Source: Lysinibacillus antri (lineage in GTDB: Bacteria > Bacillota > Bacilli > Bacillales_A > Planococcaceae). From it: a DNA stretch of 64,000 bases. Below the pieces are notes generated by a model, which was not told where the DNA came from, ran no database searches, and saw only the letters and a list, made by a program, of their open reading frames with translations. The stretch is from contig NZ_RYYR01000002.1 in the NCBI RefSeq assembly GCF_003977595.1, positions 124,001 through 188,000 on the forward strand, in the 5' to 3' direction. This document shows, in pieces, positions 16,503 through 25,751 of this stretch; within the stretch, counting starts at the first letter, position 1; each line of letters starts with the position of its first letter. The translations under genes were made by a program, and so were the position numbers.

Positions 16503-17634
16503 CTTTTACTAATATTTTGTTCAATATCTCAACAGCTTCGTCGATTTCTTCATTTGTTACAGTTAATGGTGGTAATAATCGAAGAACTTGAGGACCTGCT
16601 GCCACTAAAAGTAATCCTTCTTCTTCCGCTTTTGCAACAAGCGACGCAACCTCTGTTCCACAATCAATACCAAGCAGTAAACCTTTACCTCGAATAGTAA
16701 ATTGATCAGCTGGTAACACTTCGCTTAGCTTTTCGACTAAGTACGCTGACTTTTCATTTACTTCATCTAAAAATGTTTGTTGGAAAACTAGATCAATGAC
16801 GGTTTGCGCTACGGCTACCCCTAATGGATTGCCTCCAAATGTTGTACCGTGGGAACCAGGACCAAATGTTTCATACAATTCAGAAGTTGCAAGAATCCCT
16901 GCAATCGGGAATCCTCCACCAAGTCCTTTTGCCATTGTCACAATATTGGGTTTTAAAGGAGTTTGTTCGAATGCAAAGCGAGTACCAGTACGGCCAATGC
17001 CCGTTTGTACTTCATCAATTATTAATAAAATGCCTTTTTGGTCACAAATATCTTGAATAGCATTAGCAAACTCGTCTGTTACACCATTCACTCCACCTTC
17101 ACCTTGAATGACCTCTAGCATAATCGCTGCAACAGAATCATCAATTGCATTGTTTAGGGCTTCCACATCATTAAATGGTAAATACGTAAACTTATCTACT
17201 AATGGACCGAATCCTTGGTGAATTTTTTCCTGTCCTGTCGCTGACATTGCCCCAAATGTACGTCCATGGAATGAATTTACAAAAGTAATAATATGGTGTT
17301 TTCCTGTATGTTTACGTGCTAGTTTAATTGCTGCTTCATTTGCTTCTGCACCACTGTTACAAAATAATGCATGGGCTAAATGATTATCTTGAATTAAACT
17401 TTCAGCTAACTTTACCTGACCAGGGCTTTCGAAAAGATTACTTGTATGCCAAATCTTTTCACTTTGCTCTTTAATTGTTTCAACTAAAGCAGGATGGCTA
17501 TGTCCAAGAGCACAAACCGCGATTCCACTTGTAAAATCTAAATATCTTTTGCCATTACTATCTTTTACAATTGTACCTTTACCTTCAATAATGCTTATTG
17601 GTCTTCTTGCGTAGTTATTAAAAAGTGCGTTCAT
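16486..17634 (-). CDS. argD: Acetylornithine aminotransferase
   Basis: A 382-residue class III PLP aminotransferase that converts N-acetylglutamate semialdehyde to N-acetylornithine in arginine synthesis. GIAVCALGHSHPAL near the N-terminus, the HGRTFGAMSATGQ block, DEVQTGIGRTG and the Schiff-base lysine segment TMAKGLGGGFPIAG are all present. Length is typical. The ATG overlaps the argB stop by 4 bases, and it is the last gene of argC-argJ-argB-argD. Its 3' end forms part of the operon terminator. Confidence 0.95.
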   Translation of the reverse strand: MNALFNNYARRPISIIEGKGTIVKDSNGKRYLDFTSGIAVCALGHSHPALVETIKEQSEKIWHTSNLFESPGQVKLAESLIQDNHLAHALFCNSGAEANEAAIKLARKHTGKHHIITFVNSFHGRTFGAMSATGQEKIHQGFGPLVDKFTYLPFNDVEALNNAIDDSVAAIMLEVIQGEGGVNGVTDEFANAIQDICDQKGILLIIDEVQTGIGRTGTRFAFEQTPLKPNIVTMAKGLGGGFPIAGILATSELYETFGPGSHGTTFGGNPLGVAVAQTVIDLVFQQTFLDEVNEKSAYLVEKLSEVLPADQFTIRGKGLLLGIDCGTEVASLVAKAEEEGLLLVAAGPQVLRLLPPLTVTNEEIDEAVEILNKILVKERAVS

Positions 17635-18410
17635 TTGACTAACTCCTTAGATAAAATAGTTGTTCCAGATAAACGATCATCTACAATTTGCACAGAAGGA
17701 ATCCCAGCATTTAGGACTTGTAAAGCACCTTGTACTTTTGGAATCATGCCGCCATAAATATGCTCTTCTTCAATCCATTGATGAATTAATTCTTCTGTCG
17801 CTTGCGCCTGATATTCCCCTTCAATACGAATACCCGAAACATCTGTTACGAGTAGTAGACTTTCTGCTCCTACAGCTAAAGCTACTTCACTTGCAACCGT
17901 ATCGCCATTAATATTTAATGCCTGTCCATCTTCTGTAGCTCCGATACAAGCAATTACTGGAACAATATTATTTTCAGTTAATAGATGAATAAGGTCTGTA
18001 TTCACCTTTTTAATTTTCCCAACGTATCCATACGTATGTTGATCTAAAAATTCACTTTGAAGCAACTGTCCATCAAAGCCATTTAAGCCGATTGCCGCAA
18101 TTCCAGCTTCATTTAATTCATGAACAAGAGCAGGATTCACCTTGCCGATTAATGTTGATTGAACGATACTTATTGCTTCCTCACTTGTAACGCGTATACC
18201 ATTAATAGTACTTGATGTTACATTTTGTTTTTCAAGTTCTCGATTTATAGCAGGTCCTCCACCATGCGTAATGATGATGTCGTACCCTTGTTGTTGTAAG
18301 TTTTTAAAATTGGAAAAAAAGGCTTTATTCAAGCCTTCTAATGTGCTGCCACCAAGTTTAATGACAATTTTTTTAGCTGCGGTAGGATGCATTGATTTGA
18401 ACGTAGTCAT
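17631..18410 (-). CDS. argB: Acetylglutamate kinase
   Basis: A 259-residue amino-acid kinase that phosphorylates N-acetylglutamate. KLGGSTLEG near the N-terminus, THGGGPAINREL and the GDTVASEVALAVGAE nucleotide-binding region are visible. The ATG at 18410 gives a 38-base overlap with argJ; a second ATG at MHPTAAKK is a possible start. It overlaps argD by 4 bases. Confidence 0.95.
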   Translation of the reverse strand: MTTFKSMHPTAAKKIVIKLGGSTLEGLNKAFFSNFKNLQQQGYDIIITHGGGPAINRELEKQNVTSSTINGIRVTSEEAISIVQSTLIGKVNPALVHELNEAGIAAIGLNGFDGQLLQSEFLDQHTYGYVGKIKKVNTDLIHLLTENNIVPVIACIGATEDGQALNINGDTVASEVALAVGAESLLLVTDVSGIRIEGEYQAQATEELIHQWIEEEHIYGGMIPKVQGALQVLNAGIPSVQIVDDRLSGTTILSKELVK

Positions 18411-19599
18411 AAGTTAAATCACACCCCCATGCTAATCCGTGTCCTTCACCTTGACCTAGTGACACATCAATTTTTACTTCGTTCGCTTTTAATATTTTAA
18501 TTAGTTCGTCCTCTGAGAAACGAACTGGCTCCCCGTTTTCAACCATTAGAGCATTTCCAATTTTAATTGTAATTTTTTCTGGATCCACCGTTGCACCGCT
18601 ATAACCAACTGCTGCAATAATACGTCCCCAGTTTGCGTCACAACCGAAAACAGCTGTTTTTACTAATGGTGAACCTACAACTGTTTTTGCAATTTTACGT
18701 GCTTCTTCATCAGAAACAGCTCCATTTACTTCTACTTCGATTAATTTTGTCGCACCTTCACCATCTCTTGCAATTGCTTTCGCTAAGTCTTCAGCAACTG
18801 CTTGTAATGTGCTAAAGAAGTTAAACCATTCTGGATGTGCAGGAGTTAATGTTTCGTTTCCAGCTAAGCCATTTGCCATGACAATCACAGTATCATTTGT
18901 TGAAGTATCACCATCTACTGTAATGGCATTAAATGTTAAGTCTGTAATTTCTGATAATGCCTTTTGCAATACATCTGATTCAATGTTTGCATCAGTTGTA
19001 ATGAATCCAAGCATCGTCGCCATGTTTGGTTCAATCATACCTGAACCTTTAGCAGTACCAGAGATGATTACTTCTTTGCCATCGATAATCGTACTGTACG
19101 TTGTATTTTTCATAACCGTATCTGTTGTTAAAATCGCTTGGGCAAAGTCAATCCCATCTTCAAGTGCGTTTCCAAGATTTAATTGAGTTACACCCGTGCG
19201 AATTGGCTCCATTTTGATAATTTCACCAATAACTCCTGTTGACGCAACGCCTACTAAAGATGGATCGATATCAAATTTAGCAGCTGCTAATTGTTGCATT
19301 TCATAAGCATCGGCAATCCCTTGTTTCCCTGTACATGCATTGGCATTTCCAGAGTTTACAATAATCGCTTGCATTTTACCCGTATTGTAAACGACTTCTT
19401 TTGTTACTTTTAATGGAGCCGCTTGAATTGCATTTGTTGTAAAAACACCCGCTACACTCGCAGGAACTTCACTTTTTAAAATTGCTAAATCTTTCTTTTT
19501 ATGCTTAATACCACAATGGATTCCTGCAGCTGAAAATCCTTTAGGTGATACTATGTTTTTACTTGATAATTTTCTTAATTCATAGATTATGTTTGACAC
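18373..19599 (-). CDS. argJ: Bifunctional ornithine acetyltransferase / N-acetylglutamate synthase
   Basis: A 408-residue ArgJ that moves the acetyl group from acetylornithine to glutamate, recycling it, and in bifunctional forms also makes acetylglutamate from acetyl-CoA. The autoproteolysis site is visible in AKGSGMIEPNMATMLGF, where cleavage occurs before the Thr of MATML. The C-terminus ends NASYRS. The start is GTG at 19599. It follows argC by 15 bases. No separate argA is seen, consistent with a cyclic pathway. Confidence 0.95.
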   Translation of the reverse strand: MSNIIYELRKLSSKNIVSPKGFSAAGIHCGIKHKKKDLAILKSEVPASVAGVFTTNAIQAAPLKVTKEVVYNTGKMQAIIVNSGNANACTGKQGIADAYEMQQLAAAKFDIDPSLVGVASTGVIGEIIKMEPIRTGVTQLNLGNALEDGIDFAQAILTTDTVMKNTTYSTIIDGKEVIISGTAKGSGMIEPNMATMLGFITTDANIESDVLQKALSEITDLTFNAITVDGDTSTNDTVIVMANGLAGNETLTPAHPEWFNFFSTLQAVAEDLAKAIARDGEGATKLIEVEVNGAVSDEEARKIAKTVVGSPLVKTAVFGCDANWGRIIAAVGYSGATVDPEKITIKIGNALMVENGEPVRFSEDELIKILKANEVKIDVSLGQGEGHGLAWGCDLTYDYVQINASYRS

Positions 19600-19614
19600 G
19601 GTTCCTTTTCCCCC

Positions 19615-20658
19615 TTAAATAAATAACGGTACTACGTCAAGTCCCATAGTTTCTGGTAGATTAAATTGTACGTTCATGTTTTGGATTGCTTGTCCCGCTG
19701 CACCTTTTACGAGATTATCGATGACACCCACAATGGTTGCACGATTTGTTCGTTCATCTAGTTTTATGCAAATATCACAGAAATTAGAACCTTTTACTCG
19801 ATTTGTTCCTAAAGAATTCACATTTTCTACCACACGTACAAATGGGTGGTTTTTATATGTTTCTTTTAAACAATTATATAATTGTTCCTCTGTTACACCT
19901 GGTGTTACTGGTGCATAAGATGTAGCTAAAATTCCTCGAGTCATAGGTACTAGATGTGTATTAAATGTTATCGTTGTTTTGGCATCTGCGAACATTGCAA
20001 TCGCCTGTTCGATTTCAGGAATATGTTGATGTTCATTCATTTTATAGATTGAGAAGTTTTCATTCATTTCGCTATAGTGTGTCGTTTGTGAAGGCTTATT
20101 TCCTGCTCCAGAAACACCACTTTTCGCATCAATAATTAAAAATTGCGGATCAATTAAACGTTCCTTGATTAAAGGTAAAATCGAAAGTAATACTGCTGTA
20201 GGATAACAACCTGGATTAGCAATTATTTTTGCGTTCTTTATATTTTTTGCATTCCATTCCGTTAATCCATAAACGCTCATATTTACAATTTCTTCTGGTG
20301 CTGGATCTTTTTTGTACCATTTTTCATACTCACTTAAATCTTTAATGCGATAATCACCAGATAAATCGATTAACTTCGGTCCAACCCCTACTAAAGGTGG
20401 AAGTAATTTACTTGTTACCCCAGATGGAGTACTTGTAAACACGACATCAAAATTTGATAGCGTTTCAGTATCAATTTTCTTTAACGCTGTGTCATGAATC
20501 GATAATAAATGGCCAAATTTTGAAGAAAAGATTGCGCCTTCATCCGAGGATGTAAATAAATCCAGTTTCTCTACTTCTGGATGGTTATGCAAAAAACGAA
20601 TTAATTCTAGTCCACCATATCCAGTTGCCCCTATTATTCCAACTTTCAATTCCTTCAC
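19615..20658 (-). CDS. argC: N-acetyl-gamma-glutamyl-phosphate reductase
   Basis: A 347-residue NADPH-dependent reductase. GIIGATGYGGLELIRFLHNH is the Rossmann motif, and NPGCYPTAVLLSI contains the catalytic Cys. It is the first gene of argCJBD, which turns glutamate into N-acetylornithine. The start appears to be GTG at 20658; the ribosome site is weak and a nearby TTG is an alternative. A promoter with an ARG-box candidate lies just upstream. Confidence 0.94.
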   Translation of the reverse strand: MKELKVGIIGATGYGGLELIRFLHNHPEVEKLDLFTSSDEGAIFSSKFGHLLSIHDTALKKIDTETLSNFDVVFTSTPSGVTSKLLPPLVGVGPKLIDLSGDYRIKDLSEYEKWYKKDPAPEEIVNMSVYGLTEWNAKNIKNAKIIANPGCYPTAVLLSILPLIKERLIDPQFLIIDAKSGVSGAGNKPSQTTHYSEMNENFSIYKMNEHQHIPEIEQAIAMFADAKTTITFNTHLVPMTRGILATSYAPVTPGVTEEQLYNCLKETYKNHPFVRVVENVNSLGTNRVKGSNFCDICIKLDERTNRATIVGVIDNLVKGAAGQAIQNMNVQFNLPETMGLDVVPLFI

Positions 20659-20678
20659 CCCTAAAATAAGATAACGCT

Positions 20679-20707
20679 AGTATAAGACTGCATAAATATT
20701 TAGTCAA
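20679..20707 (-). promoter_or_regulatory. arg operon promoter with ARG-box candidate
   Basis: On the minus strand TTGACT (20707-20702) and TATACT (20684-20679) are spaced by 17 bases. Within the spacer, plus-strand TGCATAAATATTTA (20689-20702) matches the ArgR/AhrC half-site pair TGAATWWWWATTCA at 12 of 14 positions. Arginine-bound ArgR there would block RNA polymerase. Binding is inferred. Confidence 0.65.
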
Positions 20708-20767
20708 CTGTATTTTTATATAATTTTAAGATTTTTACAAAATATTAATAGAAAACTGAAATGTGCT

Positions 20768-20812
20768 AAAAAAGGATGCTCAATCGATTTAGCAATTGAA
20801 CACCCCCTTTTT
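20768..20812. terminator. Terminator of acsA (bidirectional shape)
   Basis: An imperfect stem around CTCAAT/ATTGA with flanking AAAAAGG and CCCCCTTTTT. It follows the acsA stop and lies before the arg promoter. Confidence 0.6.
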
Positions 20813-20835
20813 CTACTGAGCTATATATTAAGCTT

Positions 20836-22563
20836 TTAGTCTTCCATTGTTGATAAATCACCCGTTGGTAAATTTAATTCCCACGCTTTTAATACGCGTC
20901 TCATAATTTTACCGCTTCGTGTTTTTGGAAGTTTATCTTTAAATTCAATTTCACGTGGAGCTGCGTGTGCTGCTAGACCTGTTTTTACAAAGTTCCGAAT
21001 ATCTTCAGCTAGTGCGTCACTTGGTCCTACACCTTCTCGAAGCGCAACAAATGCTTTAATGATTTCACCGCGCACAGGATCTGGTTTCCCAATAACCCCT
21101 GCTTCAACAACATCTGGATGCTCAAGAAGTTTACTTTCAACTTCGAATGGTCCTACACGTTCCCCTGCCGTCATGATTACATCATCTACTCGACCTTGGA
21201 ACCAGAAGTATCCATCCTCATCCATATATGCTGAGTCTCCTGATACATACCATTCACCTTTTAAGAAGTAAGATTCATAGCGTGCAGGATTGCCCCAGAT
21301 TTGACGCATCATCGCTGGCCAGCCTCGACGGATTGCTAAGTTCCCCATTGTATACGGAGGCACTTCATTTCCTTCATCATCAACAATTGTCGCATAAACG
21401 CCTGGTACAGGTTTCCCCATTGAACCCGGTTTAATCTCCATTGTTGGATAGTTACAAATCATATGACCGCCTGTTTCCGTCATCCACCATGTATCATGGA
21501 TTCTATAGCCAAGTTCATCCATTCCCCAACGGATTACTTCTGGATTTAACGGTTCACCTACTGATAGTACATGGCGTAAAGTAGAAAGGTCAAACTGTTC
21601 TAAACTGCCTGAACCCGCACCCATCAACATACGGAACGCTGTTGGTGCACTATACCAAACTGTTACACCATATTTTTCAATAGCGCCATACCAGCTTTGC
21701 GGACTAAAGCGACCGCCCACAATTAAGTTTGTTACACCATTTAACCAAGGACCAAATATACCGTATGCTGTACCTGTCACCCAACCTGGATCTGCAGTAC
21801 ACCAAAATACATCATCCTCTTTTAAATCTAGTACCCATCTTGTAGTTTGGTATTGTTGAATCATGGCATTATGAACATGTAAAACACCTTTTGGAGCACC
21901 AGTAGAACCTGATGTATAATGCAGTAGCATGCCATCTTCACGGTCTACCCATTCAATCTCGAACTTATTAGATGCCACTTTTAATTGTTTATTAAAATCA
22001 ATAATTTTATCTGTTTCTTCAATATTTTCGCCAACTAAGAAAATTTTCTCTAGTTTTGGTAACTTGTCGACTGGCACACGACTTAGTAAACTTGGAGTCG
22101 TTACTAAAACCTTTGCTTCGCTATCTGAAAGGCGATCATAAACTGCCCCTTCCATAAAGGCTTCGAACAAAGGACCAACAATGACACCCATTTTAATTGC
22201 TCCTAATAGAGCAAAATAAAGTTCAGGTGAGCGTGGCATAAAAATAAATAAGCGATCGCCTTTTTCTAGACTTGTATTTTGTTTAAAGACGTTTGCAGCT
22301 CGATTTGTTTTGCGTTTCATGTCGAAAAATGAATACGTCTCTTTTCGTTCGCCATCATCAAAATAAAGTGCGACTTTATTTTTGAGACTTGATTCTGCAT
22401 GACGATCAATCGCTTCATATGCGGCATTTACTTTCCCCGTAGTATACCAACTAAAAGCTTTTTCCGTCTCTTCCCAACTAAATGTAGCAACTGTTTCATC
22501 ATAACTCTTTAAATGATGATCCCCGGTAACAACTGCTAATTTCTCTGCAATTTTCATCCCCAT
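20836..22563 (-). CDS. acsA: Acetyl-CoA synthetase
   Basis: A 575-residue AMP-forming acetate-CoA ligase. The P-loop YTSGSTGAPKGVLHVH, the TWWMTETGG motif, the YVSGDSAYMDEDGYFWFQGR hinge and the C-terminal KTRSGKIMRR with the lysine controlled by acetylation are all present. The start is placed at the ATG at 22563 (MGMKIAEK) because AAGGGGG lies 8 bases upstream; the frame opens earlier with TTG. It diverges from acuABC, whose AcuA and AcuC acetylate and deacetylate this enzyme in Bacillus. No clear catabolite-responsive element is seen in the shared promoter region. Confidence 0.95.
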   Translation of the reverse strand: MGMKIAEKLAVVTGDHHLKSYDETVATFSWEETEKAFSWYTTGKVNAAYEAIDRHAESSLKNKVALYFDDGERKETYSFFDMKRKTNRAANVFKQNTSLEKGDRLFIFMPRSPELYFALLGAIKMGVIVGPLFEAFMEGAVYDRLSDSEAKVLVTTPSLLSRVPVDKLPKLEKIFLVGENIEETDKIIDFNKQLKVASNKFEIEWVDREDGMLLHYTSGSTGAPKGVLHVHNAMIQQYQTTRWVLDLKEDDVFWCTADPGWVTGTAYGIFGPWLNGVTNLIVGGRFSPQSWYGAIEKYGVTVWYSAPTAFRMLMGAGSGSLEQFDLSTLRHVLSVGEPLNPEVIRWGMDELGYRIHDTWWMTETGGHMICNYPTMEIKPGSMGKPVPGVYATIVDDEGNEVPPYTMGNLAIRRGWPAMMRQIWGNPARYESYFLKGEWYVSGDSAYMDEDGYFWFQGRVDDVIMTAGERVGPFEVESKLLEHPDVVEAGVIGKPDPVRGEIIKAFVALREGVGPSDALAEDIRNFVKTGLAAHAAPREIEFKDKLPKTRSGKIMRRVLKAWELNLPTGDLSTMED

Positions 22564-22848
22564 AAAAATTACCCCCTTCAATCAAATAAGACTCGGTGTT
22601 ATACAACAAGAAAAATTGTATGTTATTAATTTACATTTATTAATCCAATTTTTCAACCGAGACTTTAACTATAAACTTGTCATACAACAGTTTATAATTA
22701 AAACATATATACATTCTACAATAATCAAAACATTTTAAATATAAATTTTTTAATATTTTAAAAATTAACATAATTGTCGCAAAAAAGAGCTTTTTTTTAC
22801 ATAAAATATAATATAATGGAATTATTATATAACAGTGGAGCGATAAAA

Positions 22849-23481
22849 ATGAAGCATACGAAAACCTATCACAGTATCGAAATAGAAACGAGGCATGGGT
22901 TAGTCAATGTTGAAGGTCCCGTTTCTTCTGAAAAGTTAGAACAATATGATTTTCATGATGATTTAGTAGCTTTTAGGCCACCTCAGCAGCAAAAAAAGGC
23001 TTTAGTAGAAATTGCAAAACTTGAAGAAGGCCGTATCATTATCATTCGAAATAATGAAACCGTTGTTGGATACGTTACCTATTTGTATCCGGATCCTCTC
23101 GAAAGATGGGCTGAGGATCCTATTGAAAATATGATTGAACTTGGGGCTATCGAGGTTATCCCCGATTATCGTGGAAGTGGTGTAGGAAAAAAACTATTAC
23201 AAGTCTCTTTTATGGATGACGCAATGGAAGATTATTTAGTCATCACTACGGAGTATTATTGGCACTGGGATTTGAAGGGAACTGGCTTAAATGTTTGGGA
23301 TTATCGTAAAATGATGGAAAAAATGATGCAGGTTGTAGGCTTTGAATATTACGCAACCGATGATCCCGAAATCACTTCTCACCCGGCAAATTGTTTAATG
23401 GCTCGTGTAGGTAGCCGTGTAGAAAGTGACACCATTGAACGGTTCGACAAGCTCCGTTTCAGAAACCGATTTATGTATTAG
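22849..23481 (+). CDS. acuA: Protein acetyltransferase AcuA
   Basis: A 210-residue GNAT acetyltransferase. The acetyl-CoA loop VIPDYRGSGVGKKLL is at about 102-116. In B. subtilis AcuA acetylates and inactivates AcsA. The start at 22849 has GTGGAG upstream and gives the usual family length; upstream codons are promoter DNA with a TATAAT near 22811. It is the first gene of acuABC, divergent from its substrate gene. Confidence 0.93.
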   Translation: MKHTKTYHSIEIETRHGLVNVEGPVSSEKLEQYDFHDDLVAFRPPQQQKKALVEIAKLEEGRIIIIRNNETVVGYVTYLYPDPLERWAEDPIENMIELGAIEVIPDYRGSGVGKKLLQVSFMDDAMEDYLVITTEYYWHWDLKGTGLNVWDYRKMMEKMMQVVGFEYYATDDPEITSHPANCLMARVGSRVESDTIERFDKLRFRNRFMY

Positions 23482-23497
23482 CTAGGAGGACATTGTA

Positions 23498-24145
23498 ATG
23501 ATTGTGGAAGAAATTATGAATAGTGAAGTGTATTCACTATTGCCAACGAATACTGTAAATGATGCAGTAAAATTGATGCGTGAAAAGAAAATACGCCATT
23601 TACCGATTGTCGATGAAAATAGAAGCGTAGTAGGAATTGTGACAGAATATGACATAAAAAATGCTCTTCCTTCTTGTTTAATAGAAGAACAAAGCTCTGC
23701 CGTCAATAGTACACCCATCGAAAACATTATGATAAAGGACCCAATTATCGGGCATCCACTTGATTTTGTGGAAGAAGTTGCTGTTACTTTTTACGAATCT
23801 AAAATTAGTTGCCTTCCAATTGTATCTGGTGGACAACTTATTGGTATTGTCACAACGACGGATTTATTATATACGTATATTGAATTAACAGGTGCCCATA
23901 AGCCATCATCAAAACTCGACATACGCGTATCAGATAAACCGGGCACGTTATTAACCATCACAACAATTATTAAAAAGCATAAAGCAAATGTATTAAGTGT
24001 TTTAGTTTTTCCTGATTCTAAAAACGAAAATAGTCGTATTCTAAGTATTCGAGTTCAAATGATGAATCCTCTTTCAATTATTAATGATTTACGAAATGAA
24101 GGCTTTGATGTACTTTGGCCACATCTACCAGGAGTCGATTTATGA
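23498..24145 (+). CDS. acuB: CBS/ACT-domain protein AcuB
   Basis: A 215-residue cytoplasmic protein. Two CBS domains (about 1-60, RHLPIVDENRSVVGIVTEYD, and about 75-130, SCLPIVSGGQLIGIVTTTDL) are followed by an ACT-like domain (LDIRVSDKPGTLLTITTII). CBS pairs bind adenosyl ligands; the precise AcuB role in acetoin/acetate metabolism is not established. TAGGAGG lies upstream. It overlaps acuC by 4 bases. Confidence 0.92.
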   Translation: MIVEEIMNSEVYSLLPTNTVNDAVKLMREKKIRHLPIVDENRSVVGIVTEYDIKNALPSCLIEEQSSAVNSTPIENIMIKDPIIGHPLDFVEEVAVTFYESKISCLPIVSGGQLIGIVTTTDLLYTYIELTGAHKPSSKLDIRVSDKPGTLLTITTIIKKHKANVLSVLVFPDSKNENSRILSIRVQMMNPLSIINDLRNEGFDVLWPHLPGVDL

Positions 24146-25302
24146 TTAAAAATGCAGTATTCGTTTATTCACCAGAACAACTCGACTATAAGTTTTCAGA
24201 ATCACACCCATTTAATCACAAACGACTATTACTCACGATGGACCTATTAAGAAAAATTGATTCCATAAGCGACGACGATATAGTTCCTGCAAGAATGGCC
24301 ACAGATGAAGAAATTGCTCTTGCCCATGATGAAAAATATATTGATATTGTAAAACAGGCTGGTCATGGTCTGCTCACTCCTGCGCAATGTGAAAGCTACG
24401 GCATAGGTACAGAAGACACACCAATATTTCCAAATATGCATGAAGCTAGTAGTCTATTAGTAGGCGGTACCCTTCAAGCGGTAGACTATGTCATGCAAGG
24501 GAAAAGTCGCCATGCCTTAAATTTAGGCGGCGGCTTGCATCACGGTTTTCATGGTAGAGCTAGTGGATTTTGTATTTACAATGATAGTAGTGTAGCAATC
24601 AAATATATGCAGAAAAAATATAATGCCCGTGTCTTATATGTGGATACAGATGCTCATCACGGTGATGGCGTTCAATGGACTTTTTATGACGATCCAAACG
24701 TATGTACATTATCCATTCACGAAACAGGGCGCTATTTATTTCCTGGCACCGGCAATGTAACCGAACGAGGCAATGGACAAGGATACGGTACGTCATTTAA
24801 TTTTCCATTAGATGCTTTTACAGAGGATGAAAGTTTTCTAGAGGTTTATGAACAAGCGATGCGCGAAGTGTTTGAATTTTTCAAACCTGATGTGGTTTTC
24901 ACACAAAACGGTGCAGATGCCCATTATTTTGATCCTTTAACGCATTTATATGGAACGATGAAAATCTATCAAGAGATTCCGAAACTTGCCCATAAGCTTG
25001 CCCATGAATATTGTGACGGTAAGTGGATTGCGGTAGGCGGTGGTGGCTATGATATATGGAGAGTCGTACCGCGCGCTTGGAGCCTCATTTGGACGGAGAT
25101 GAATGATCTGCCCTTACCAACAGGCCCACTACCAAAAGAATGGCTAGAAAAGTGGCAAACCGAAGCTCCGGTTCCCTTTATCCCAACTTGGGAAGATCCA
25201 AATCCACTTTACGAAGCAATACCAAGAAAAGCAGAAATTGAAGAAAAGAATGCACAAATGCTTACGAAAGCATTACATATAATTCGAAATGAACGGAAAT
25301 AA
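24142..25302 (+). CDS. acuC: AcuC protein deacetylase
   Basis: A 386-residue histone-deacetylase-fold enzyme. The zinc site is in DTDAHHGDGVQWTFY, with the active-site HH, and in the NGADAHYFDPL and GGGGYD segments. In B. subtilis AcuC deacetylates AcsA and restores activity. The start ATG at 24142 overlaps the acuB stop (ATGA) and is preceded by AGGAGT. Confidence 0.93.
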   Translation: MIKNAVFVYSPEQLDYKFSESHPFNHKRLLLTMDLLRKIDSISDDDIVPARMATDEEIALAHDEKYIDIVKQAGHGLLTPAQCESYGIGTEDTPIFPNMHEASSLLVGGTLQAVDYVMQGKSRHALNLGGGLHHGFHGRASGFCIYNDSSVAIKYMQKKYNARVLYVDTDAHHGDGVQWTFYDDPNVCTLSIHETGRYLFPGTGNVTERGNGQGYGTSFNFPLDAFTEDESFLEVYEQAMREVFEFFKPDVVFTQNGADAHYFDPLTHLYGTMKIYQEIPKLAHKLAHEYCDGKWIAVGGGGYDIWRVVPRAWSLIWTEMNDLPLPTGPLPKEWLEKWQTEAPVPFIPTWEDPNPLYEAIPRKAEIEEKNAQMLTKALHIIRNERK

Positions 25303-25430
25303 CGAAAAGTAAAAGGCGCTCGCCCAGCTCCAAAATATTGTATTTAAAAGGCTAGTGGTTTCCCATTCAGATAGACGCATATCCAAGGCATAGCTCCAGC
25401 TAACAAATAATAAAAATAATAGGATATAAC
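25303..25430 (+). repeat. Degenerate GAAAAGCG-family repeat
   Basis: Starts directly after acuC with GAAAAG, followed by GGCGCTCGCCCAGCTCC, and ends with TAGCTCCAGCTAACA. It keeps the ends of the family seen at 16311 and 38361 but the middle has diverged. Confidence 0.4.
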
Positions 25431-25461
25431 TCGTTTTAGTAGCATCACTCAAATTAAGAAG

Positions 25462-25609
25462 ACGCGGCCTACCACTGTAAGCCGCGTACTATATCCAAAG
25501 AAATTTAGTAGGCACTATCATCTGTGAGCGGGCCTTACACAAAGCACAAAGACAAGCCGTAGAGACAACTACAAGTTGGCTCTGCGGCTTGTGTGCTAAG
25601 CCCGCTCGC
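25462..25609 (+). repeat. Two-hairpin structured element, copy A
   Basis: Hairpin 1 is ACGCGGC/GCCGCGT (25462-25487). After a 36-base spacer hairpin 2 covers 25524-25609. Its helices are GTGAGCGGGC/GCCCGCTCGC, AGCAC/GTGCT, ACAAGCCGTAGAG/CTCTGCGGCTTGT and CAACT/AGTTG closing an ACA loop. It lies in the convergent gap between acuC and ccpA. No coding frame is evident. Confidence 0.75.
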
Positions 25610-25694
25610 CAAGCAATTCTTTTTAAGACATTTATTTAGTATATTTTAAAGTGCTATCTACAGACCGAAATTTATTATTTACTTAGTGGCAATA

Positions 25695-25735
25695 AAAAAG
25701 TCGTCTCAACTAATGATTGAGGCGACTTTTCCATT
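25695..25735. terminator. Terminator of ccpA
   Basis: A stem AAAAGTCG-CTCAA/TTGAG-CGACTTTT with one mismatch and a short loop, with T-rich tails on both strands. Confidence 0.75.
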
Positions 25736-25751
25736 TAATATTTATCTAATT

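Noticed and set aside
18809-19186. Plus-strand frame of 125 codons inside argJ
   Set aside because: It is entirely antisense to a clear argJ, with no ribosome site and no recognisable product.
22564-22848. Catabolite-responsive element (cre) between acsA and acuA
   Set aside because: I scanned for TGNAANCGNWNNCA on both strands and found no acceptable match.
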